From contig CALDOC010000159.1 in the NCBI GenBank assembly GCA_937914675.1, positions 1 through 22,498 on the forward strand: 22,498 bases of DNA, read 5' to 3'. Numbering within the stretch: the stretch's first letter is position 1; each line of letters begins with the position of its first letter. The position numbers and the translations under genes were made by a program. Below the pieces are notes generated by a model that saw nothing but the letters and a program-made list of their open reading frames with translations, was not told where the DNA came from and did no database searches. Origin of the DNA: an uncultured Sulfurimonas sp. (GTDB lineage: Bacteria; Campylobacterota; Campylobacteria; Campylobacterales; Sulfurimonadaceae). This document shows, one piece after another, positions 7,377 to 14,139 of the stretch.

Positions 7377-8108
7377 ATGATAAAACAATTAAAATATTTA
7401 CATATCTATATTCCAGTTATTTTTACCGTTTGGATTGGTCTTGCGTTTGATGGCATTTCTTTTGCTCAAGTTAATCCCAATGCTCAATGGAGTACAAATC
7501 TATTAGTAATATCCGTTTTTACATGGGTTTACGCAAAAACGTCTAAACAGGTAAAACAACTCATGCTATTAGGATTATTGCTAGCGACTGCCGGAGAAAT
7601 TATTTTTTCCATTGTCCTTGGGATGTATACGTATAGATTAGAAAACCTTCCTCTATACATTCCATTTGGTCACAGTATAATATACGCCGCTGTTTTTTAC
7701 ATAGTAAAAGAACCTATTATAAAAAATAATAAACAAGTTATAATTAACGTACTGTATTTTACGATGATTATCTATTCAACTTTATGGCTATTTTTTGGAT
7801 CTGACGCTTTAGGTTTTTTATGTACGTTAGTAATTGCGCTTATATACAAACGCCGTCCAAACATTAAACTCTTTTTTTTGGTAATGTATTTTATGATTGC
7901 GTATTTAGAACTTATTGGAACTCATTACGGCTGCTGGCATTGGCCAGACGTTTGGTTTGACAAATTAACGTTTGTGCAAAGCGCCAATCCACCAAGTGGC
8001 ATAAGCGTGTTTTATTTTGGATTTGACGCGGGATGTTTTTGGTTATATAAAAAATTTTATCCACATAAATGGCAACGCTTTATCTCTATTCAAAGAGTGA
8101 AAAGATGA
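7377..8108 (+). CDS. polytopic membrane protein of unknown function
   Basis: This 243-residue protein has about seven or eight hydrophobic helices, spread over nearly its whole length, and a basic tail, so it is an inner-membrane protein. I do not recognise the family. Conspicuous polar residues inside otherwise apolar segments are the GEIIFS helix, the YRLENLPLYIPFGHSIIYA segment and the ELIGTHYGCWHWP segment; a buried Glu, His and Trp set like this could form a substrate or metal site, but that is inference. It stands alone on the plus strand between the accD operon and nadK, ending four bases from the convergent nadK stop. AAGAGA before the ATG may be the ribosome site. Neighbours give no hint of its job. 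Confidence 0.85.
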   Translation: MIKQLKYLHIYIPVIFTVWIGLAFDGISFAQVNPNAQWSTNLLVISVFTWVYAKTSKQVKQLMLLGLLLATAGEIIFSIVLGMYTYRLENLPLYIPFGHSIIYAAVFYIVKEPIIKNNKQVIINVLYFTMIIYSTLWLFFGSDALGFLCTLVIALIYKRRPNIKLFFLVMYFMIAYLELIGTHYGCWHWPDVWFDKLTFVQSANPPSGISVFYFGFDAGCFWLYKKFYPHKWQRFISIQRVKR

Positions 8109-8119
8109 ATTATCACTCT
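8094..8119. terminator. possible bidirectional stem-loop at the membrane protein / nadK junction
   Basis: AGAGTGA (8094-8100) and TCACTCT (8113-8119) pair perfectly over seven bases around a 12-base loop that contains the stop of the plus-strand gene, while the right arm begins with the nadK stop. No U-tract follows on either strand, so this is a weak terminator candidate. Confidence 0.25.
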
Positions 8120-8967
8120 CCCCATCTAAGTTTTTCTTTTAGAACGTCAAAGTAATTAAACGCTTCCCTATGGATTAACTTGACTTTTTGAGACGCTAGT
8201 TTTATATTTATACTCTCTTGCGCTTCTAGCTCAAGCATATCTTGTCCATCAATAATGACAAGAGCTTTGTCTTTTGGGCTTTTCATCTCAATGGCAAACT
8301 CTCCCGGTAAGACAACCGGCCTCTGGGTCAAGGAGTGAGGACAAATGGGAGTGAGCGCAAACACGTCTGTAAGAGGGAACAAAACGGGTCCGCCAGCTGA
8401 AAGATTATACGCGGTAGAACCTGTTGGAGTAGAAACGATTACTCCATCGCCATAGTACGTGTTAAACGCCTTAGAATCAACCAAAGTTTCTATGTGAATC
8501 ATATTTGACACAGAGGGTCGCGTCAAAACAATGTCGTTAAAAGCGTACATAGTAACTTCTTTTTGATTTTTGACAAGTTTAGCTTCTAAAATAGATCTCT
8601 CGTCCACTCTATAGTTTCCAGAGATTAATGAATTCACGAAACCGTCTAATTCATCTAAATTTATATCCGCCAAAAAACCAAGATTTCCGGCATAAACGCC
8701 CAATATGGGAATGTTATATTTAAAAGAGCGACGAACCGTAGATATTAGAGTGCCATCGCCGCCAAGAGTCACCAAAATATCGGAGTTTTGACACATAAGT
8801 TCAAACTCCATACCCATAATGCCAATCATACCTCCACTAATGCTATCTATTACTACTTCTATATTGTATTTGTTGAATATTTTCTCCAACATAAAGAAGT
8901 CGTCTTTTAGCTCTGGCGTTGACGGCCTTAGAATAATGCCAACTTTCTTAACTCTTTTATTTTTCAA
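8113..8967 (-). CDS. nadK: NAD kinase
   Basis: The 284-residue enzyme phosphorylates NAD to NADP. Diagnostic motifs are VTLGGDGTLI (the GGDGT phosphate-binding loop with its catalytic aspartate), FNDIVLTRP (NE/D motif), and the glycine-rich DGVIVSTPTGSTAYNLSAGGP. Length is normal. The start codon is TTG at 8967: the frame is closed by a TGA about 27 bases upstream and the next methionine comes only after essential sequence. A nadK next to aspS also occurs in Campylobacter jejuni as I recall, so the arrangement is ancestral. It diverges from aspS across a promoter region in which the two -10 boxes are 12 bases apart. Confidence 0.95.
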   Translation of the reverse strand: MKNKRVKKVGIILRPSTPELKDDFFMLEKIFNKYNIEVVIDSISGGMIGIMGMEFELMCQNSDILVTLGGDGTLISTVRRSFKYNIPILGVYAGNLGFLADINLDELDGFVNSLISGNYRVDERSILEAKLVKNQKEVTMYAFNDIVLTRPSVSNMIHIETLVDSKAFNTYYGDGVIVSTPTGSTAYNLSAGGPVLFPLTDVFALTPICPHSLTQRPVVLPGEFAIEMKSPKDKALVIIDGQDMLELEAQESINIKLASQKVKLIHREAFNYFDVLKEKLRWGE

Positions 8968-8997
8968 ATTTACTCTTTTACTTAATATGTTTCATAA

Positions 8998-9003
8998 ATT
9001 ATA
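8998..9003 (-). promoter_or_regulatory. -10 box of nadK
   Basis: The minus strand reads GAGTATAATTTATG, a perfect TATAAT 30 bases before the nadK TTG. It lies in the upstream region of the aspS promoter, so the two promoters interlock. Confidence 0.5.
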
Positions 9004-9012
9004 CTCTTATTT

Positions 9013-9021
9013 TGGTATAAT
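9013..9021 (+). promoter_or_regulatory. extended -10 promoter of aspS
   Basis: TGGTATAAT, preceded by a run of T, is a perfect extended -10 on the plus strand. Transcription starting near 9028 gives a leader of about 25 bases that contains the AGGA ribosome site at 9040-9043. Confidence 0.65.
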
Positions 9022-9052
9022 CGCGAAAATTATTTATATAGGACTCTATATT

Positions 9053-10807
9053 TTGAGAAGTCATTATTGTACAGATTTAAATGAGACAAACGTAGGACAA
9101 AATGTTGTTCTTACAGGTTGGGCGAATAACTACCGTGACCACGGTGGGATTATATTCATAGATTTACGTGATAAAACTGGTCTTATCCAGTTAACTTGCG
9201 ACCCTGAAGATAGCAAAGAAGCGCATGCAACGGCTAATGGCGTTCGCGATGAATACGTCCTTATCATCAAAGGAACCGTTCGTCTTCGTGGTGAAAGTTT
9301 AAGCAATCCACGCCTAAAAACAGGTTCTATAGAAATTATAGTAAAAGAGCTTATCATTGAAAATAAATCCGCTCCAGTTCCATTTGTCATTGGCGATAAA
9401 AGCGTTGGCGAAGAGACTACTCTTAAATACCGTTATTTAGAGCTTCGGGACCCTGATTTATATGAAGTTTTTCGTCTTCGCTCAAAGGCTGCGATCGCCG
9501 CTAGAAATATTCTCGACGCGAATGGTTTTTTAGAAGTTGAAACTCCAATTTTAACCAAATCGACTCCAGAAGGCGCTAGAGATTATTTGGTTCCTTCTCG
9601 CGTTCACGCTGGTGAGTTTTACGCTCTTCCTCAGTCTCCACAGCTTTTCAAACAACTTTTAATGGTTGGTGGATTTGACCGTTATTTCCAAATAGCGAAA
9701 TGTTTTCGTGATGAAGACTTACGCGCCGACCGCCAACCTGAATTTACTCAGATAGACGTTGAAATGAGTTTTTGCACTCAAGAAGACGTTATGAAAGTGG
9801 CTGAAGATCTACTTGTGGCGATGTTTGGGGCTTGTGGCGTTGACGTAAAACCTCCATTTAACCGCATAACTTACAACAACGCCATGGAATGGTATGGTTC
9901 TGACAAACCCGACATGAGATACGATCTTAAAATGGTAGACGTAATTGACATTTTTGAGAGATGCGACAACGCCGTTTTTACCGGTATCGCAAAAGACCCT
10001 AAAAAGAATCGCGTTAAAGCTCTAAAAGTTCCTGGAGCGGACCTTGTCTTTTCTAAACGCGAAATGAAATCTTTTGAAGATTTCGTTCGTAAGTTTGGCG
10101 CTCATGGTTTAGGTTACTTCCAAATGAAAGATGATGGACTCAAAGGTCCACTGATTAAATTTTTCACCGAAGAAGACATCGCGCTACTTATCGAAAGAAC
10201 AGAGCTCGAAATTGGAGACGTTGTATTCTTTGGCGCTGGGGAGAAAAAAACCGTTATGGATTACATGGGTCGATTTAGAAACTTTATTGCCCAACATGAG
10301 AAAATGAATCTTGTCGACGAGGACGCTTTTGAATTTGTATGGGTTGTTGATTTTCCTATGTTTGAAGTGGAAAATGGTCGCGTAAAAGCGTTGCACCATC
10401 CTTTTACCATGCCTAAAGACACAAACAAAGAAGACCCAGAAGAGATAGAGTCCATCGCTTACGATATTGTTTTAAACGGTACCGAGCTTGGCGGTGGTTC
10501 AATTCGTATACATAAAGAAGCTCTTCAAGCGGAAGTGTTTAAACTTTTAGGAATTTCAGAAGAAGAAGCGCAAGAAAAATTTGGATTCTTACTTGACGCA
10601 CTTAAGTTTGGAGCTCCTCCACACGGTGGATTTGCGTTAGGGTTTGACAGACTCATGATGCTAATAACAAAAAAAACGAGTATCCGTGACGTTATCGCGT
10701 TTCCTAAAACGCAAAAAGCTTCTTGTATACTTACAAAAGCTCCAAGTCCGGTTGATAACAATCAGCTTCGCGATTTACACATTCGTCTTAGAGAACAAAC
10801 CAAATAA
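9053..10807 (+). CDS. aspS: aspartyl-tRNA synthetase
   Basis: AspS, 584 residues, charges tRNA-Asp. The N-terminal anticodon-binding OB fold (about 1-110) has the GWANNYRDHGG signature. The class II core shows motif 2 (FRDEDLRADRQPEFTQID), the bacterial GAD insertion in the middle, and motif 3 (GGFALGFDRLMML). The open frame continues upstream to 8819, but that part runs antisense through nadK; the family start MRSHYC-type maps exactly to a TTG at 9053, preceded by AGGA and an extended -10. Epsilon-class AspRS enzymes are commonly non-discriminating and also charge tRNA-Asn, to be corrected by GatCAB; whether this one does cannot be told here. adk follows 69 bases downstream in the same direction. 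Confidence 0.97.
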   Translation: MRSHYCTDLNETNVGQNVVLTGWANNYRDHGGIIFIDLRDKTGLIQLTCDPEDSKEAHATANGVRDEYVLIIKGTVRLRGESLSNPRLKTGSIEIIVKELIIENKSAPVPFVIGDKSVGEETTLKYRYLELRDPDLYEVFRLRSKAAIAARNILDANGFLEVETPILTKSTPEGARDYLVPSRVHAGEFYALPQSPQLFKQLLMVGGFDRYFQIAKCFRDEDLRADRQPEFTQIDVEMSFCTQEDVMKVAEDLLVAMFGACGVDVKPPFNRITYNNAMEWYGSDKPDMRYDLKMVDVIDIFERCDNAVFTGIAKDPKKNRVKALKVPGADLVFSKREMKSFEDFVRKFGAHGLGYFQMKDDGLKGPLIKFFTEEDIALLIERTELEIGDVVFFGAGEKKTVMDYMGRFRNFIAQHEKMNLVDEDAFEFVWVVDFPMFEVENGRVKALHHPFTMPKDTNKEDPEEIESIAYDIVLNGTELGGGSIRIHKEALQAEVFKLLGISEEEAQEKFGFLLDALKFGAPPHGGFALGFDRLMMLITKKTSIRDVIAFPKTQKASCILTKAPSPVDNNQLRDLHIRLREQTK

Positions 10808-10814
10808 TTCATTC

Positions 10815-10840
10815 AATGAAGTAATTAGTTTTACTTCATT
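10815..10840 (+). repeat. 10-bp perfect inverted repeat between aspS and adk
   Basis: AATGAAGTAA (10815-10824) and TTACTTCATT (10831-10840) form a perfect ten-pair, mostly A-U stem with a six-base loop in the 69-base spacer. No U-tract follows, so it is more likely a processing or pausing element than an intrinsic terminator. Confidence 0.5.
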
Positions 10841-10876
10841 GCGCTTCACTAAAACTACACTAAGGAAATTCCTCTT

Positions 10877-11446
10877 ATGAAAAAACTATTTTTAATTATT
10901 GGCGCTCCTGGAAGCGGGAAAACCACAGATGCTCAACTCATTGCAAAAAACAGTGAAAATATCACGCATTATTCGACTGGAGACATGCTCAGAGCGGAAA
11001 TAGCGAGCGACAGCGCACTAGGTAAAGAGATAGATTTTTACGTCTCCAAAGGGAATATCGTGCCTATCGCCATTGTGATTCAAACCATTACTGGCGCCAT
11101 CAAGTCATCTCCAAGCGAAGTTGTCGTGATTGATGGTTATCCTCGAAGTTTAGAACAAATGAATAAATTGAACGCTTATCTCGAAGATGACAATGGCGTT
11201 GAATTAGTGAGCGTGATAGAGGTGGCGGTAAGCGAAGAGACCGCTCGAGATAGAGTTTTAGGTCGTGCTCGTGGTGAAGACGACAACACTGAGGTGTTTG
11301 ACAACCGTATGAAAGTTTACACTGAACCTTTAACTGACATTCAAGCTTTTTATAGCGCTAAAAATATTTTAAAAGTTATATCAGGAGAAGGAACAATTGA
11401 GGAAATTGTTTCACAAATGAAAACTTTCATAACTAGCAAACTATAA
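10877..11446 (+). CDS. adk: adenylate kinase, short (LID-less) form
   Basis: The 189-residue protein interconverts AMP + ATP and 2 ADP. It has the P-loop GAPGSGKTT at its start, the AMP-site segment HYSTGDMLRAE, the VIDGYPRSLEQ motif and the late arginines in ARDRVLGRARGEDD and DNRMKVY. Between those arginines the long LID insertion of typical bacterial adenylate kinases is absent, giving a short form like that of Helicobacter and Campylobacter, where adk also lies beside aspS. AAGGAA lies nine bases before the ATG. This is probably the ancestral adk of the lineage; a second, long-form enzyme lies directly convergent to it. Confidence 0.9.
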   Translation: MKKLFLIIGAPGSGKTTDAQLIAKNSENITHYSTGDMLRAEIASDSALGKEIDFYVSKGNIVPIAIVIQTITGAIKSSPSEVVVIDGYPRSLEQMNKLNAYLEDDNGVELVSVIEVAVSEETARDRVLGRARGEDDNTEVFDNRMKVYTEPLTDIQAFYSAKNILKVISGEGTIEEIVSQMKTFITSKL

Positions 11447-11451
11447 GAAAA

Positions 11452-11473
11452 TATCCAGAGCTAACTCTGGATA
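11452..11473 (-). terminator. intrinsic terminator between the two convergent adenylate kinase genes
   Basis: TATCCAGAG (11452-11460) and CTCTGGATA (11465-11473) make a perfect nine-pair stem with a CTAA loop. Read on the minus strand it is followed by TTTTCTT, so it should terminate the long-form adk; on the plus strand the tail is AAAATTTA, a poorer terminator for aspS-adk. Confidence 0.7.
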
Positions 11474-11481
11474 AAATTTAC

Positions 11482-12129
11482 TTAACCTAATCTTGAAACA
11501 ATAGCCGCTTCAACTTCGGAAATATGAGCCGTGCCATCAACAGTGATATAACTTAAAGTTTCAATTGATTGAGACTGTTTTTTATAATATCCAATAAGTG
11601 GTTGAGTCAGTTCATGATAAACTTTTAAACGATCTAAGACAACCGTCTCTTTATCATCATCGCGTTGTACCAAATCTTCACCGGTTTCATTGTCTTTCCC
11701 CTCTACCGCTGGTGGATTATAAATCAAATGATACGTTCTGCCACTCGCCAAGTGCGCGCGACGACCTGACATGCGCTTGACAATCTCTTCATCCGGCACG
11801 TCTATCTCGATAACTGCGTCAATAACAATACCAGCGTTTGTAACTGCGTCCGCTTGAGGTAGCGTACGAGGAAAACCATCCAACAAATAACCATTTTTAC
11901 AGTCATCTTCAGCGATACGGTCTTTCACGAGTCCTATTATAATCTCATCCGTTACAAGTTGACCTGCATCCATGGCCGACTTAGCCATTTTCCCCATCTC
12001 AGTTCCAGCTTTGATAGCCGCTCTTAACATGTCGCCAGTAGAGATTTGAGGAATGTTGTATTTTTTTGTTAAAAACTGAGCCTGAGTGCCTTTGCCAGCG
12101 CCCGGAGCTCCTAGTAGTATTATTCTCAT
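11482..12129 (-). CDS. adk: second adenylate kinase, long form with LID domain
   Basis: A full-length 215-residue adenylate kinase. In order: P-loop GAPGAGKGTQ, the AMP-binding PQISTGDMLRA, NMP-fold segment DAGQLVTDE, LLDGFPRT, then the LID with GRRAHLASGRTYHLIYNPP and DLVQRDDDKETV, lacking the zinc-binding cysteines of Gram-positive forms. Many stretches follow the E. coli and other gammaproteobacterial enzymes closely, far more so than the neighbouring short form does. It has its own promoter and ribosome site (AGGA six bases upstream) and a terminator. Transfer from a gammaproteobacterium is my inference. It may provide a distinct kinetic form or a backup. Two adenylate kinases end to end is unusual. 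Confidence 0.95.
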   Translation of the reverse strand: MRIILLGAPGAGKGTQAQFLTKKYNIPQISTGDMLRAAIKAGTEMGKMAKSAMDAGQLVTDEIIIGLVKDRIAEDDCKNGYLLDGFPRTLPQADAVTNAGIVIDAVIEIDVPDEEIVKRMSGRRAHLASGRTYHLIYNPPAVEGKDNETGEDLVQRDDDKETVVLDRLKVYHELTQPLIGYYKKQSQSIETLSYITVDGTAHISEVEAAIVSRLG

Positions 12130-12158
12130 TTTACGTCCTAAATATTTTGATTGGCGTC

Positions 12159-12164
12159 ATTATA
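12159..12164 (-). promoter_or_regulatory. -10 box of the long-form adk
   Basis: The minus strand reads TTTGTATATAATGACG, a TATAAT 29 bases before the ATG. It lies in the 62-base gap after the upstream acidic-protein gene, so this adk can be transcribed on its own. Confidence 0.5.
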
Positions 12165-12191
12165 TACAAATGAATTTAAACTAGCGATAAA

Positions 12192-12485
12192 TTATTCTTC
12201 TTCAGTAAATCCAAAATCTTCATCGTCTTCACTTCCCTTTTGCGCTTCTAAAATATCATCAATCAGTTCTTTACACTCATCTTCTTCAATATCTCCGCTA
12301 TTTATGTCTTCTAAAACATCTTGTAAATCGGCTTTAAACTCTTGTAATTCTTCTATCTCTTCTCTAGCGTCTTGCGTCGCCTCTTTGTTGTCGGCAATTT
12401 CTTCAAATATTTCATCCAATCTCTCATCTAGATCAGGAATAACGCTTTTAGTAATTAACTCTTCTAGCTTTTGCGCATATGACAT
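12192..12485 (-). CDS. small acidic coiled-coil protein of unknown function
   Basis: A 97-residue protein very rich in Glu and Asp, with a strongly acidic tail. Residues about 15-80 show heptad-like spacing of hydrophobic residues, typical of a helical coil. No known domain, signal peptide or membrane helix is seen. A good AGAGGATG ribosome site precedes the ATG, and a TATAAT lies 32 bases upstream. An antisense frame over the same DNA would give a serine-rich protein and is its shadow. It lies upstream of the long-form adk in the same direction, but separate promoters make a joint operon optional. Function unknown; an acidic coil could be a chaperone or nucleoid-associated partner, but nothing here shows that. 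Confidence 0.72.
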   Translation of the reverse strand: MSYAQKLEELITKSVIPDLDERLDEIFEEIADNKEATQDAREEIEELQEFKADLQDVLEDINSGDIEEDECKELIDDILEAQKGSEDDEDFGFTEEE

Positions 12486-12516
12486 TTGTACATCCTCTAA
12501 TAGTTTTATTTTAAGA

Positions 12517-12522
12517 ATTATA
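12517..12522 (-). promoter_or_regulatory. -10 box of the acidic coiled-coil gene
   Basis: The minus strand reads AAATAGTATAATTC, with TATAAT 32 bases before the ATG. The remaining spacer, 12540-12669, holds the upstream region of the plus-strand cassette; there I see only AGCGCT inside TTAGCGCTTAA near 12614, a near-palindrome that could be an operator. Confidence 0.5.
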
Positions 12523-12669
12523 CTATTTATTTTACAATAAAATTATATTAAGTTGGTACTTTAATTGCTTATTACCCTTAGATCTGTTGTTCCTCAATTT
12601 TACACCCAAAGAGTTAGCGCTTAAAAAAGAGCATACAACGCAATACTAAACATTTAAAAGAGAAACATT

Positions 12670-13293
12670 ATGGCAATCACTATGAACAATCATGTTTTTA
12701 AAGGGCACAAAACACTTCTTGGTAAGAAATTTGTAACATTGGCTGAGCTTGAGTTACCAACGAGATATGATATTTTTTCGAAATCTAAGAGCGGATTTGG
12801 TTGGGGGACGAGAGGCAGTTCATCTATTCAATTGTCTTTTTCTATTCTTTATCAACTAACTAACAAAAAAATAGCTGAAGAAAACGCTGTAAAATTCACC
12901 GTTGATATTGTTAGTAAGCTCCATTCAAGGAATTGGATTTTAAGCTCTAACGATGTGTTAAACTGGATAGATAAACATTCTGAGCCAATGGTAGAAAAAA
13001 TAGAACCTACTAAAAATGTAAACAAAATCAACAAACAAAAATTAAACGTTGTAAACAGTATTTGCCAAGAATTGGATATTAGTCAAAAAAGACTTTCTGA
13101 AATTTTAGAAATTCCAGAAAGAACCGTTAATAGTTGGGCTGTAAAAAATGAAATTCCCAAAATTGCTAAAAAAGCTTTAGAATATTATATGTTAAACGTT
13201 AAAAATCAAAAAATAATTGATAGTTATATAAACTCTTCAAAGCTCCAAACAACTTTGAAGAGTTTCTTGAAACTTCATAAAGAGAAGGCGTAA
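12670..13293 (+). CDS. HTH protein with DUF6166-like N-terminal domain
   Basis: This 207-residue protein seems to have two parts. Residues about 8-102 resemble the DUF6166 type found on plasmids and phages: a short beta region, then FGWGTRGSSSIQLSFSIL in the place of the family's GWGYGGSGPxQLALAIL motif, and a helical end closing in LNWIDKH. Residues about 125-175 look like an Xre-type helix-turn-helix (ISQKRLSEILEIPERTVNSW). It is probably a DNA-binding regulator. The ATG follows AAAAGAGAAACATT. Asp codons are all GAT and Ala codons mostly GCT or GCA, while neighbours use GAC and GCG often, which fits acquisition. The next gene begins three bases after its stop. The domain call is from memory of the motif, without a search. 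Confidence 0.68.
   Translation: MAITMNNHVFKGHKTLLGKKFVTLAELELPTRYDIFSKSKSGFGWGTRGSSSIQLSFSILYQLTNKKIAEENAVKFTVDIVSKLHSRNWILSSNDVLNWIDKHSEPMVEKIEPTKNVNKINKQKLNVVNSICQELDISQKRLSEILEIPERTVNSWAVKNEIPKIAKKALEYYMLNVKNQKIIDSYINSSKLQTTLKSFLKLHKEKA
13230..13265 (+). repeat. 13-bp perfect inverted repeat inside the end of the DUF6166-like gene
   Basis: Arms at 13230-13242 and 13253-13265 (core CTTCAAAG/CTTTGAAG) pair without mismatch around a ten-base loop. It lies 28 bases before the stop codon and upstream of the RHH-like gene, encoding part of SSKLQTTLKSF. The mRNA could fold here and affect expression of the second gene, or the DNA could be a protein-binding site. Confidence 0.6.
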
Positions 13294-13295
13294 AT

Positions 13296-13487
13296 TTGAA
13301 ACCAAAAGATGAAGTGACAAGAAGTCTACTGATAGATAAAGAAACATGGAATGATTCCATGAAATATTCTAGAGATAGATATAAAATGAGCCTTAGTAAA
13401 GTTATAGAATCTCTTCTTCAAGAGTGGTTAACAAAAGAGAAAAGAAAGCCTTTAGACAACACGAATCAAGGCAAATTTTTTGAATAA
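13296..13487 (+). CDS. ribbon-helix-helix-like small protein
   Basis: A 63-residue protein with the outline of a ribbon-helix-helix DNA-binding fold: a short strand (VTRSLLIDKETW), a first helix (about 18-29) and a second helix beginning after MSLSKVIESLLQEW, followed by a charged tail. Such proteins act as dimeric repressors or antitoxins. The start is TTG at 13296; no ATG is available in frame, and AGAAGG sits seven bases upstream. It starts three bases after the stop of the HTH gene, so the pair is a transcription unit. No toxin-like gene is recognisable beside it, unless the partner is the DUF6166-like protein. Confidence 0.65.
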   Translation: MKPKDEVTRSLLIDKETWNDSMKYSRDRYKMSLSKVIESLLQEWLTKEKRKPLDNTNQGKFFE

Positions 13488-13509
13488 CTAAAAAAAAATT
13501 TCATAAAAC

Positions 13510-14013
13510 TCATCTAGCGTAACCGCTATTTATAGAGTCGTTTTCATCAACGGCAAGGATTGACAATAAACTTTTTTTATTCATTTTTCTAGCGAAATCA
13601 ACTGCGGTAAAGCCTTTTAGGTCTTGCGCTTTTTGATTGACTCCATTTTCTATAAGTATTTTTACTATTTCTTGTCTTCCATAACAAACAGCGGCCATGA
13701 GAGCCGTAAAACCGCTTCTTCTTTGAGTCGAGTTTATATTTACGCCCTGTTTTATCAAGTAACTTACCATTTCCACATTGCCGTACGTGACCGCCATGTC
13801 AAAGATGCTAACGCCTTCGTCGTCAAAATTAAATATATCCGCACCACTATCTATAAGTAACATGACGATTTCCATATCGCATCTAGCCCTCATAGAACAT
13901 GCCAAGACAGATTCTCCCGAATCATTCGTTTCGCTTAAATCTCCGCCATTTTTGAGATATTTTTTAATCCCCAGATAATCATTATCTTTTAAAAGTTCCA
14001 GCCAAATATTCAC
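13510..14013 (-). CDS. ankyrin-repeat protein
   Basis: The 167-residue protein consists almost wholly of about four or five ankyrin repeats, e.g. GESVLACSMRARCDMEIVMLL, EGVSIFDMAVTYGNVEMVSYL, SGFTALMAAVCYGRQEIVKIL and GFTAVDFARK. Ankyrin repeats mediate protein-protein contacts. There is no signal peptide, so it is probably cytoplasmic. The start is GTG at 14013, with a purine-rich AAGAGAGA upstream; a TATACT lies about 60 bases upstream on the minus strand. It diverges from dapD and converges on the RHH-like gene. The binding partner is unknown and the neighbours do not identify one. Confidence 0.85.
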   Translation of the reverse strand: MNIWLELLKDNDYLGIKKYLKNGGDLSETNDSGESVLACSMRARCDMEIVMLLIDSGADIFNFDDEGVSIFDMAVTYGNVEMVSYLIKQGVNINSTQRRSGFTALMAAVCYGRQEIVKILIENGVNQKAQDLKGFTAVDFARKMNKKSLLSILAVDENDSINSGYAR

Positions 14014-14103
14014 AGTTAAAGTCTCTCTTATTTATAAAATTTTATTCAGTTATTAAAATCTAGAACTAATAGTATATATAAAATGCCATTAGTAGTTTTT
14101 AAG

Positions 14104-14109
14104 TATAAT
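14104..14109 (+). promoter_or_regulatory. -10 box of dapD
   Basis: AGTTTTTAAGTATAATGG contains a perfect TATAAT behind a T-run, 31 bases before the dapD ATG at 14140. Its position inside the longer frame that begins at 14083 argues against that earlier start. Confidence 0.6.
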
Positions 14110-14139
14110 GGCGACACAAATTTATTAAGCGAGAATTCA

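Noticed and set aside
8819..9052. N-terminal extension of aspS by 78 residues
   Set aside because: It runs antisense through nadK and over the promoter region; the family N-terminus begins exactly at the TTG at 9053, after AGGA.
10525..10761. Minus-strand frames within aspS
   Set aside because: Shadows of conserved aspS coding sequence, with no ribosome site or domain.
12151..12540. Long plus-strand frame giving a serine-rich 129-residue protein
   Set aside because: It is the antisense reading of the acidic coiled-coil gene, whose Glu/Asp codons read as Ser on the other strand. The minus-strand gene has a good ribosome site and promoter; this frame has neither.
13473..13501. A/T-only inverted repeat after the RHH gene as terminator
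   Set aside because: The arms are homopolymer runs that pair by composition; the T-run on the minus strand has no GC stem before it.
14083..14139. ATG at 14083 as dapD start
   Set aside because: A TATAAT at 14104-14109 lies inside this extension and the ATG at 14140 gives the expected family N-terminus.
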